Notes under the pieces: model-generated
The model's input: the letters and a program-made list of their open reading frames with translations, nothing else
Told to the model about the DNA's origin: nothing
Databases searched by the model: none
NCBI GenBank assembly: GCA_903924465.1
Contig: CAIYBN010000131.1
Span: 62,001-126,000 of the forward strand
Source of the DNA: an uncultured Myxococcales bacterium
GTDB taxonomy: Bacteria > Myxococcota_A > UBA9042
Reading direction: 5' to 3'
DNA length: 64,000 bases
Shown here: positions 36,588 to 44,154 of the stretch, one piece after another
How positions within the stretch are numbered: the first letter of the stretch is position 1
How the letters are laid out: each line of letters starts with the position of its first letter
Position numbers and translations under genes: made by a program

Positions 36588-38309
36588 TTAGCGCAGCGCC
36601 AGGTGTTCCACGATGGGACCAAGGGCGAGCGCCGGGATGAAAGTGAGCGCGCCGACGAGGATAATGGTCCCCGCGACAAGCGCGATGAAGAGCGGCGTGT
36701 GAGTGGCCAACGTGCCAGCTCCGGGCGGCACAGTCTTTTTCTTGGCCAGCGAACCAGCCAAGGCGAGGACCGGCACGATGACCCAGAAACGGCCGATCAG
36801 CATGACGATGCCGATCGCGGTCGTGTAGAACAGACCGTTGACCGTCAGGCCGCCGAACGCCGAGCCGTTGTTGTTGGAGCCAGACGAGAACGCGTAGAGG
36901 ATTTCCGAGAAGCCGTGCGCGCCGGGATTGCCCAGCGGGCCGGTGCCGGCTGGAATCGAACAGGCAATCGCCGTGCCGATGAGCACCGCCGCCGACGGCA
37001 GCAGGATGACCAGCGCGGACATCTTCATCTCGAACGCCTCGATCTTCTTGCCCAAATACTCCGGCGTCCGGCCGACCATCAGGCCGGCGACGAACACGGC
37101 GATGAAGGCGTAGACCAGCATGCCGTAGAGCCCTGAGCCGGTGCCGCCGAAGATGATTTCACCCAACTGCATCAGCCACATGGGCGCCAGGCCACCGATC
37201 GGCATGAAACTGTCGTGCATGGCGTTGACGGAGCCGTTGGACGCCGCGGTTGTCGTCACCGCCCAGATCGCGCTCGACGTCGGACCAAAGCGCAACTCCT
37301 TGCCTTCCCAGTTGCCCATCGTGCCATCGACGCCAAGCGCCGTAAGCACCGGGTTGGCCTGGTTTTCGCTCGCGACCGTCAGCATCATCAGCGGCACGAA
37401 AATCACCAACATCGCCAGCAGCAGCGCCACGCCCTGTTTCTGCGCGCCGACCATGCGGCCGAAGGTGAAACACAGCGCCGCGGGGATGAGGATGATCGAA
37501 ACCACCTCCAACAGGTTGGCGAACGCGTTGGGATTCTCCAATGGGTGCGCGGAGTTGACGTTGAAGAAGCCGCCGCCGTTGGTGCCCAACTGCTTGATCG
37601 CCACTTGCGACGCCGCCGGACCGAGAGCGATGACCTGCTCCACGATGCTCTTGCCGTCTGCGCCAGTCGTCGGCTCAAGCAGCGGCACCGTAACCGAGCC
37701 GAGCAGCGTCTGCACCACGCCCTGCGAAACCAGCAGCAGCGCCAGCACCACCGAGAGCGGCAGCAGGATGTGCAGCGTCGAGCGCGTCAAATCCACCCAG
37801 AAGTTGCCGAGATCCGTCGTCAGCCGCCCTTTCAGGCCGCGGATGAGCGCGACCAGAACGGCCATGCCCGTCGCCGCGGACACAAAGTTCTGCGTCGTCA
37901 GGGCGAGCATTTGCGTCAGGTGCGACATGGTCGTCTCGCCGCCGTACGCCTGCCAGTTGGTATTGCTGGCAAAGCTGACCGCCGTGTTCCACGCCACCTC
38001 GGGCGGCACGTTGGCCATGCCGGCGGGGTTGATCGGCAGCCACAGTTGCACGCGCTGCAACAGGTACACGGCCAGCAGTCCGAGCAGGTTGAACACCAGC
38101 ACAGCGCCAGCGTACTGCTTCCAGTTCATCTGCGCGTCGGGCTTGACGCCGCTCAGCTTGTAGATGAGGCGCTCGACCGGCCCGAGCACGCGGTCTGCCC
38201 ACTTGGACTCGCCGGTGTAGACCCGCGCCATGTAGGCGCCGAGCGGCCAAGCCAAGCCGATCACGAGCAACAGGAAGACGCCACATTCGAGAATTGCCGA
38301 GGCATTCAT
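36588..38309 (-). CDS. kdpA: K+-transporting ATPase channel subunit KdpA
   Basis: 573 residues from the ATG at 38309 (ATGA overlap with the kdpF stop). It has ten or more membrane helices with the four selectivity-filter-like repeats of the SKT superfamily (for example GTNGGGFFNVNSAHPLEN ~250 and GSNNNGSAFGGL ~460). It is the K+-selective pore that feeds KdpB. The frame upstream of 38309 is noise. Confidence 0.97.
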   Translation of the reverse strand: MNASAILECGVFLLLVIGLAWPLGAYMARVYTGESKWADRVLGPVERLIYKLSGVKPDAQMNWKQYAGAVLVFNLLGLLAVYLLQRVQLWLPINPAGMANVPPEVAWNTAVSFASNTNWQAYGGETTMSHLTQMLALTTQNFVSAATGMAVLVALIRGLKGRLTTDLGNFWVDLTRSTLHILLPLSVVLALLLVSQGVVQTLLGSVTVPLLEPTTGADGKSIVEQVIALGPAASQVAIKQLGTNGGGFFNVNSAHPLENPNAFANLLEVVSIILIPAALCFTFGRMVGAQKQGVALLLAMLVIFVPLMMLTVASENQANPVLTALGVDGTMGNWEGKELRFGPTSSAIWAVTTTAASNGSVNAMHDSFMPIGGLAPMWLMQLGEIIFGGTGSGLYGMLVYAFIAVFVAGLMVGRTPEYLGKKIEAFEMKMSALVILLPSAAVLIGTAIACSIPAGTGPLGNPGAHGFSEILYAFSSGSNNNGSAFGGLTVNGLFYTTAIGIVMLIGRFWVIVPVLALAGSLAKKKTVPPGAGTLATHTPLFIALVAGTIILVGALTFIPALALGPIVEHLALR

Positions 38310-38392
38310 GACAACCGCTCCGGAAAGAGAAGAGCAAAGACCAAGTACCCCAAAACGAGCACCGCCAAGCCAGCACCAATGTCGAGCATCAT
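38306..38392 (-). CDS. kdpF: KdpF, single-helix Kdp subunit
   Basis: 28 residues encoded between two ATG codons at 38392/38389 and a stop overlapping kdpA. One membrane helix (AGLAVLVLGYLVFALLF) is followed by PERL, the conserved end of KdpF, which stabilises the KdpABC complex in the membrane. Too short for routine gene callers. Confidence 0.88.
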   Translation of the reverse strand: MMLDIGAGLAVLVLGYLVFALLFPERLS

Positions 38393-38394
38393 GG

Positions 38395-38475
38395 CTATAC
38401 CTTTTCGCAGAGGCGCAGGAAGCCCCACGTGAGCAGGGCAAATGCGCCAGTTATCGCCAAAAACATGAAGTCCAT
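38395..38475 (-). CDS. 26-residue single-helix protein leading the kdp operon
   Basis: The frame MDFMFLAIT...LRLCEKV encodes one membrane helix with a C-terminal RLCEK. A strong ribosome-binding site, GGAGG, lies 7-8 nt upstream of the ATG at 38475, and the stop lies 2 bp before the kdpF ATG. Similar very short proteins ending in LCE(K/R) occur upstream of kdpF in other genomes (from general knowledge, unverified here). It is likely a genuine small membrane protein, perhaps a Kdp accessory subunit. Confidence 0.6.
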   Translation of the reverse strand: MDFMFLAITGAFALLTWGFLRLCEKV

Positions 38476-38569
38476 CTGATTTCCCTCCGACAGGGCTGGG
38501 GGCCCCTCTGGAACACACCGAAGATAGGTGACCGCAGATCAAAATGCTTGCAAGACGAGGAGGATCTGC

Positions 38570-38586
38570 GTCAAGAAAATGTCAAG
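38570..38586 (-). promoter_or_regulatory. Direct-repeat pair, response-regulator type (kdp proximal)
   Basis: On the minus strand it reads CTTGAC-N5-CTTGAC, two identical hexamers with an 11-bp period, the spacing used by OmpR/PhoB-family response regulators such as KdpE. It lies ~95 bp upstream of the first kdp operon start codon. Confidence 0.55.
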
Positions 38587-38668
38587 ATTGCTCGCCAGCG
38601 CTCGCTGACCAACGCCAAGAACATAAGCTGTCCGATGCAAAGTTCGTGTCTGGATGTCCCGGCTTGGC

Positions 38669-38685
38669 ATCAAGAATGGGTCAAG
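38669..38685 (-). promoter_or_regulatory. Direct-repeat pair, response-regulator type (kdp middle)
   Basis: On the minus strand it reads CTTGAC-N5-CTTGAT with the same 11-bp period as the proximal pair, 99 bp further from kdp. Confidence 0.5.
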
Positions 38686-38730
38686 GTTGAGACTCGGCCG
38701 CTCCTGGCATTCCGTCCACGTCAGCCGGGT

Positions 38731-38768
38731 GTCAAGACTTTGCGGGTCGGGATCAAGTTTTTGTCAAA
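38731..38768 (-). promoter_or_regulatory. Three-part direct repeat, response-regulator type (kdp distal)
   Basis: On the minus strand it reads TTTGAC-N5-CTTGAT-N15-CTTGAC. The spacings of 11 and 21 bp keep all units on one helix face. The porin upstream region (44095-44131) has almost the same three-part arrangement. Confidence 0.5.
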
Positions 38769-38854
38769 ATCGCCGTCTTGCTAAGCCAACGACTTGCCTG
38801 CTGCCTACACTGTACTTGCATGGAGAGGCACGCATCGGCCGTGTGGAGGAAGTC

Positions 38855-39766
38855 ATGGCAGTCGGTCTGGATTCGAAAGCGCTTGTATGGACGGGCCTCG
38901 GCGTTGGCGTTCTGGCGTTGGCGCTTGTCGTCGGACTGCAATTCGAGGGCCGAAAGGAACGCGTCGAGCAGGAGGCCATTCGCCATCAACGCGCAGACAC
39001 CGTTCAGCGGCTGCGGATTTCCCTGGCGACAGCTGTGCAAGCGGAGCGCGGCGCGGTTCTGGCGATCACGGATGAAGCCTCGCGCAAGCACGCTGACGAG
39101 GCGCGCGCGGCGATTGGCCTCGTGATGGAAGAGACCCGCCAGCTCAGGGAGCTCCAGGCGCGCGGCCGGGCGGAGACGGAAATCGGCATGTTCGACCGTT
39201 TTGCCGCGACTTTTGATGCCTTTCGCCGCGTGGATGCTCAAGTTCTCGATCTTGCCGTGCAGAACTCCAACATCAAGGCGTACACGCTGGCATTTGGCCC
39301 GGCGGCGAACGCGGTGGCTGACCTCGACCGCGCGCTTGCCCACGCGGCGGCCGAAGGCGGAGAAGCGATGCGTCTTGCCGATGCCGCCAGGATTGCCACG
39401 TGGCGCCTCCAGAGCGCGCTGGCGCCGCACATCGCTGAAGAGAGCGATCCCAAGATGACGGCGATGGAAACCGAGATGCAGACGCAAGACGCCGCCGTGC
39501 AGCAAAGCCTGGACAAGCTCGACATTTTGGGCGAGGCAGCGCTGAAGTCGGACCTTCAAGTGGCGCGTTCCAGCTATGCGCGTTTCAGTGAGCTCAGGAC
39601 GCAGATCGTCAAGCTCTCGCGCGAGAACACCAATGTCCGGTCGCTGGCGCTCTCGCTGAACGAGGGGCAGGCAGCGGCCACGGCGTGTCGCGACGCGCTC
39701 ATCGAGTTGCAGGAGGCGATCCGGCGCGAGGCATCGCCGCAGATGCCTCTGCCCAAAGCGCGATGA
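38855..39766 (+). CDS. Membrane-anchored helical protein resembling the sensor part of chemoreceptors
   Basis: 303 residues from the ATG at 38855, with GGAGG 6-9 nt upstream. One N-terminal membrane helix (~9-27) is followed by ~270 residues of long amphipathic helices, like the four-helix-bundle ligand domain of methyl-accepting proteins. There is no HAMP, signalling tip, kinase or second membrane helix, so it cannot be a complete receptor. It is divergent from the kdp operon and upstream of a DUF2254 gene (34-bp gap). It may be an accessory sensor subunit or a structural envelope protein; function not recognised. Confidence 0.6.
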   Translation: MAVGLDSKALVWTGLGVGVLALALVVGLQFEGRKERVEQEAIRHQRADTVQRLRISLATAVQAERGAVLAITDEASRKHADEARAAIGLVMEETRQLRELQARGRAETEIGMFDRFAATFDAFRRVDAQVLDLAVQNSNIKAYTLAFGPAANAVADLDRALAHAAAEGGEAMRLADAARIATWRLQSALAPHIAEESDPKMTAMETEMQTQDAAVQQSLDKLDILGEAALKSDLQVARSSYARFSELRTQIVKLSRENTNVRSLALSLNEGQAAATACRDALIELQEAIRREASPQMPLPKAR

Positions 39767-39800
39767 CCGCAACTCTTCACGTGACTCCGCCAGAGGTCCC

Positions 39801-41123
39801 ATGCTCGCGCCCCGTCCCCTCAATCTCCGTTCACAGCGCGACGTCAACCTGTGGCGTATTCCGCTCGCGTTGTCGCTTGCGGCCATCGTATTGTTCTGCG
39901 TCACAGTCGCCGTGGACGCCCTCGACGCAGTCCACGTCATCCAATTGCCCTACTGGCTGACCATGGGCGGCATCGACGACGCGCGCGCGATCCTGTCCGC
40001 GATGATGGGCGCCGTCGCCACCGTGCTTGCGCTGATCTTCTCGGTGTCCCTGCTTGTGCTCTCCATGGTCGCGACGCTCTTTGGCCCGCGCCTTCTCGCG
40101 CGTTTTCTGCAGGACTGGGTCACGCAAGTCACAATTGGCCTGTTCATGGGCACGTTCATCTACGTCTGCCTGTGCTTTCTCGTCACACACGAGGACGCAA
40201 CGTCCCGCTTCGTGCCGCAAGTCTCGCTGCTGACCAGCTGGTTACTGGTCGTTGGCAGCTTCGGATTTCTCGTCTACTACAGCCACCGCGTCGCGACCTC
40301 GATCCAGAACCCGGACATGATCGCCCGCATCGTCGACGATCTCTACCCGGCGGTTATCGGTTCCCATCAGCAAGCCGAGGGCGAAGGCTTCGGCCCGCCG
40401 CCGGATGACGCAGCGATCCTCGCACGCGCGGCGACCGGCGCCATCGTGCCATGTCCGAAGAGCGGCTACTTGCAGCACCTCAATCACGGCCCGCTGGTCC
40501 TGGCAGCCCGCGACGTGGGCGCGCTGGTGGTGCTGAAGTTTCGGCCGGGCCAGTTCGTCCTGCGCGGTGAGCCACTGGCGTCGGTCGTTCCGGCGTCGGC
40601 GGGGCCGCGGCTGGAAGCAGCGATCGACCGCAACGTCGCGATTGGCCGCCACCGGACGTTGACCCAGGACAGTGAGTTCGGCGTCGCGCAAATCGTCGAA
40701 ATCGCCATCCGGGCGTTGAGTCCGGCCGTCAATGACACGTTTACCGGCGTGGCGTGCGTCGACTGGCTGGCAGACGCGCTGTTGGTGCTGGCCGAGCAAC
40801 GGCCACTTGAGGGCAACTGGTATGACAGCGCCGGTGAACTGCGCGTGTGGATTCCGGACGTGAAGCTGGAACGGCTGGTCAAGCTCGCGTTCGACCAGAT
40901 CCGTCAGGCCGCGGCGACGACGCCCGCGGTGCTCATCCGGCAGCTCGAAGTCATTGGCCGACTCGCCCGACAAATGCCTGAACCAGCACGACTGGCGCTC
41001 GCTGAGCAGACCGACGCGATTCGCGAGACGGCGACGGGGCTCGTGGCGCTCGATAGGCGGGATTTGGAGGCGGCGTACCTGCGCGCGCGGGGTGTCTTCG
41101 ACGCTGAGCGCCACCCAGACTGA
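39801..41123 (+). CDS. DUF2254 predicted membrane protein
   Basis: 440 residues with four membrane helices in the first ~175 (around 20-40, 60-90, 110-130, 145-165), then a soluble C-terminal half. Features of DUF2254 proteins are the FSVSLLVLSMVATLFGPR segment after helix 2, SGYLQHL, and the late ALSPAVNDTFTGVAC motif. The biochemical role is unknown. Its location between kdp and mgtE suggests a place in ion homeostasis, by context only. Confidence 0.85.
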   Translation: MLAPRPLNLRSQRDVNLWRIPLALSLAAIVLFCVTVAVDALDAVHVIQLPYWLTMGGIDDARAILSAMMGAVATVLALIFSVSLLVLSMVATLFGPRLLARFLQDWVTQVTIGLFMGTFIYVCLCFLVTHEDATSRFVPQVSLLTSWLLVVGSFGFLVYYSHRVATSIQNPDMIARIVDDLYPAVIGSHQQAEGEGFGPPPDDAAILARAATGAIVPCPKSGYLQHLNHGPLVLAARDVGALVVLKFRPGQFVLRGEPLASVVPASAGPRLEAAIDRNVAIGRHRTLTQDSEFGVAQIVEIAIRALSPAVNDTFTGVACVDWLADALLVLAEQRPLEGNWYDSAGELRVWIPDVKLERLVKLAFDQIRQAAATTPAVLIRQLEVIGRLARQMPEPARLALAEQTDAIRETATGLVALDRRDLEAAYLRARGVFDAERHPD

Positions 41124-41261
41124 TCGCGGCGAACGTCAGGCTTGGTTTGGCAGACCTGGCATCATTCGGAATGGGACCGCGAGCGTGTGCCGAACGTGGC
41201 CCTCCGCGGAACGCATCGCCTTGATTCGCGATTTTGATCAGCGTGTGTAGAGGAGGCAACC

Positions 41262-42650
41262 GTGTTGGACCGCGAACAACTGGCAGAAGCGCTGCGCGCC
41301 TCGTTGGACCAGGAGCCACCGAATTTTCCGCCGGATCTCTTCGAGCTGCGCGACGCGGACATCGTCGAGGTGCTGAACCATCTGACCGTGCCCGAGGCGG
41401 CCCATGCGCTCGGCCATCTTCCGCTGCCGCTGGCGATCCGCCTGTGCGACGTTCCGGATCTGCGGCGGCGGCCGACGATTCTCGAGCAGCTCGAACCTGT
41501 GCAAGCGGCGGCGATCCTGGAAGGGCTGAGTTCCGACGACCGGGCGTTCGTCTTGCGCGCCATGACGCCGCACGGGCAACACCGCATGTTGCCGACGCTC
41601 AGTGCGCCAGTTCGTGCCGAGGTCACGCTGTTGCTCAAGTATCCGCCCAACACCGCAGGCGGCATCATGACCACGGAGTTCGTGACGCTCGATCCCGGGA
41701 TGACGGTCCAGCAGGCGCTGCAGCACATCCGCACCGTGGCGGCGGAAAAGGAGACGATTTACGCCTGCTATGTGCTCGAACCGGGCACGGACAAGCTGCT
41801 GGGGGCCGTGTCCCTGCGGGACCTGATGATGGCGGACGCGGCGACGTTGCTGCCGGCGGTGATGCGCAAGAAGCCGATTTCGGTGACGGTGCGCGATCCG
41901 CACGACGTCATTGCCAAGAAGATTAGCAAATACAATCTGCTGGCGGTGCCGGTGCTGGAGGAAGACGCGCGGGTTGTCGGCTTCGTGACGGTCGACGACG
42001 TCATCGACTTGATGGTCGAGGACGAGACCGAAAGCGCGCTGCGCATGGGCGCGGTCGAGCCTGGGGCGCTCGATCTGCCCTACATGCAGACGCCGTTCCT
42101 CGAAATGGTGAAGAAACGCGCCACCTGGCTCGTCGTGCTGTTCCTTGGCGAGATGCTGACCGCGACCGCGATGGGGCACTTCGAGGATGAGATCGCCAAG
42201 GCCGTCGTGCTCGCGCTGTTCGTGCCGCTCATCATTTCCAGCGGCGGCAACTCGGGATCACAGGCTTCGACCCTCATCATCCGCGCGATGGCGCTCGGCG
42301 AATTCCACCTGGCCGACTGGTGGCAAATTGCGCGCCGCGAGATCTTCTCCGGCCTCGCGCTCGGCACGATTTTGGGGGCAATCGGCTTCCTGCGCATCGC
42401 GCTGTGGAGCGCCTTTTCCAACATCTACGGCCCGCACTGGATGCTCGTCGCGCTGACAGTGTCGCTGTCGCTCGTCGGCGTTGTGACGTGGGGCACGATT
42501 TCAGGCTCGATGCTGCCGCTGATTTTGCGCCGGTTGGGCGCCGATCCGGCGACGTCGTCGGCGCCGTTTGTGGCCACGCTGGTCGACGTCACCGGACTGA
42601 TCATTTACTTCACTGTCGCGTTTGTCGTGATGCACGGCACGATCTTGTGA
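41262..42650 (+). CDS. mgtE: Magnesium transporter MgtE
   Basis: 462 residues from a GTG at 41262 with AGGAGG 6 nt upstream. Domain order is the MgtE N domain (~20-125), tandem CBS domains (~130-255) that sense Mg2+, a plug helix, and a five-helix membrane domain (~285-460) with SGGNSGSQASTLIIRA, the conserved pore motif. It imports Mg2+ (or Co2+) as a gated dimeric channel. Convergent with the porin gene; a short GTCCG/CGGAC hairpin lies between them at 42661-42675. Confidence 0.95.
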   Translation: MLDREQLAEALRASLDQEPPNFPPDLFELRDADIVEVLNHLTVPEAAHALGHLPLPLAIRLCDVPDLRRRPTILEQLEPVQAAAILEGLSSDDRAFVLRAMTPHGQHRMLPTLSAPVRAEVTLLLKYPPNTAGGIMTTEFVTLDPGMTVQQALQHIRTVAAEKETIYACYVLEPGTDKLLGAVSLRDLMMADAATLLPAVMRKKPISVTVRDPHDVIAKKISKYNLLAVPVLEEDARVVGFVTVDDVIDLMVEDETESALRMGAVEPGALDLPYMQTPFLEMVKKRATWLVVLFLGEMLTATAMGHFEDEIAKAVVLALFVPLIISSGGNSGSQASTLIIRAMALGEFHLADWWQIARREIFSGLALGTILGAIGFLRIALWSAFSNIYGPHWMLVALTVSLSLVGVVTWGTISGSMLPLILRRLGADPATSSAPFVATLVDVTGLIIYFTVAFVVMHGTIL

Positions 42651-42680
42651 TGTTTGAACGGTCCGCAAGTCGGACAGGCT

Positions 42681-44024
42681 CTACATCTTGACCAACAACG
42701 CCAGCGTCATCCGGTCTTCCGTCTGGCGCAGATCTGGCGACCAGCCCTCGACGGCCGAGCCTGGCGCACCGGTGTTGCCGCCCGGGGGCGTCACGCCGCC
42801 GGAACCGGCGAAGTACGGGACGCTGGCCCAGCGGTGGTTGTACTCGAGGCGGAACGTGATGAATTCCTCGGGCATCCAGTCGGCGGTGACCTGCATGTCC
42901 CACGCCGTGAACTTGTCGCCTGGGTTCGCCGTGAAGAACGGCGAGGCGCCGGTGGACGCCGTCGCGCCGTTGATGGGCGGAACGAGGACCAAGTAGCGGC
43001 CTGGATTGGTGATCGCGCCGCCGCCGGTGGTCAGGCCGAAGTGGTCATGGTTGAACCAAAGGCGGTTGTACGCCATGGCGCCGATGAAGTACTGCGTGTC
43101 GCAGCCGACCTGGCCGTCGCCCCATTCGCAGCCTGCGTCAAACGTGAACGATGCTGCGGCCTTGCTGATAAAGCTGTCCTGATTGTCGTAGTACTTGACC
43201 TTGATGCTGTCGTCGGTGTGGATGCGCTTGCGGTTGGCGTTGCCGAGCGTGTCCGTGCCGTAGTACTGGTTGCCGGTAAAGGAGAACCAGCCCGTTGGAT
43301 TCCACATGATCTGCCCGCCGCCGCCAAAGCCGTCGTTGAACTTGCCGTACGCCTGGAAGCCGTTGACGAGCCACGGCTCGATCTTGAGCTTGTTGGTCAC
43401 AAAGATCTGCGCGCGCATGCCGTTGAAAAACCAGGGCGTGTTGGACGACACGTACGAAGGCTGGTACGTCCAGTTGTCGGCGTTGTAGTAGCTCCACAGG
43501 CCGACGTAGGACATGAAGATGCCTGCCTGGAGGTTGACGCCTTTGAGCAAGTCGAAATGGTAGCCGCCGTAGGCCTCCGAGACGTAGCGGTAGGCGTTGG
43601 CGAGGTCCCACTGGCCACGCGATGGGCTGGCGTCGTTGCGCGGCGTGGTCATGGAGTACTGGCCAAATTGCGTCATGACGCGGCCTTGGACGTTTTTGTA
43701 GTGAAAATCGCCGCCGAGGCCAAGCTGGGTGACCTGGATTTCATTGTGGCGAAACACCTCGCTGGAGCCGACGATGGTGTTGTCCTTCGGCGCGGCGAAG
43801 CTGTAGTGGTAGGCCACGTCGGCGCGGAACTCGCCGGTGAAGATATCGCCCAGCGTGAGCGGGCTCGTGTGCGTGCGCGAGTTGCCTGGCACCCAGGTAA
43901 AGTCGGCGAACGCGAATGGTTCTTCGGCTGCGGTTGCCGTGACGGCGGCAGCCTGGTCTGTTTGGGCAAACGCGGGACTCGCAATCGACAACAGGAACGC
44001 CGTAATGGCAAAAAGACGGTACAT
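42681..44024 (-). CDS. Outer-membrane beta-barrel porin (OmpL/BBP2-like)
   Basis: 447 residues. Signal peptide ~1-20 (AFA-QT). The mature sequence alternates aromatic and small residues in amphipathic strands (many W/Y/F-x-x pairs) and ends in LLVKM; the terminal residue is not the usual Phe. Similar barrels are often encoded beside kdp genes in other phyla (family knowledge). Its upstream region at 44095-44131 carries the same direct repeats as the kdp region, making K+-linked control plausible. It likely provides diffusion of cations or small solutes across the outer membrane. Confidence 0.75.
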   Translation of the reverse strand: MYRLFAITAFLLSIASPAFAQTDQAAAVTATAAEEPFAFADFTWVPGNSRTHTSPLTLGDIFTGEFRADVAYHYSFAAPKDNTIVGSSEVFRHNEIQVTQLGLGGDFHYKNVQGRVMTQFGQYSMTTPRNDASPSRGQWDLANAYRYVSEAYGGYHFDLLKGVNLQAGIFMSYVGLWSYYNADNWTYQPSYVSSNTPWFFNGMRAQIFVTNKLKIEPWLVNGFQAYGKFNDGFGGGGQIMWNPTGWFSFTGNQYYGTDTLGNANRKRIHTDDSIKVKYYDNQDSFISKAAASFTFDAGCEWGDGQVGCDTQYFIGAMAYNRLWFNHDHFGLTTGGGAITNPGRYLVLVPPINGATASTGASPFFTANPGDKFTAWDMQVTADWMPEEFITFRLEYNHRWASVPYFAGSGGVTPPGGNTGAPGSAVEGWSPDLRQTEDRMTLALLVKM

Positions 44025-44094
44025 GGCTCACATCTCCCTTGGCCTTCGCGGCCGATGCACCGGTAGAATGTAGCGCGCACCAACGGATTGTCAG

Positions 44095-44131
44095 GTCAAG
44101 ATTGCCTGCTCAGCATCAAGATTGCGTCAAG
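44095..44131 (-). promoter_or_regulatory. Three-part direct repeat upstream of the porin gene
   Basis: In the direction of porin transcription it reads CTTGAC-N5-CTTGAT-N14-CTTGAC. About 20 nt after the last unit lies TACATT, a suitable -10, the arrangement expected when a PhoB/KdpE-type activator replaces the -35. It nearly duplicates the distal kdp repeat (38731-38768). Confidence 0.6.
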
Positions 44132-44154
44132 ATTTGGCAACCGCGGGAGACTGG

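Larger units (their letters stand above)
38476..38854. other. Divergent control region between the kdp operon and a sensor-like gene
   Basis: This 379-bp region without genes carries at least three clusters of direct repeats (annotated separately) oriented toward kdp. The remaining sequence shows no recognisable gene, and no c-di-AMP riboswitch was recognised. Confidence 0.55.

Noticed and set aside
42661..42675. GTCCG-CAAGT-CGGAC hairpin between mgtE and the porin gene as a terminator
   Set aside because: The stem is only five base pairs and there is no T-run on either side.
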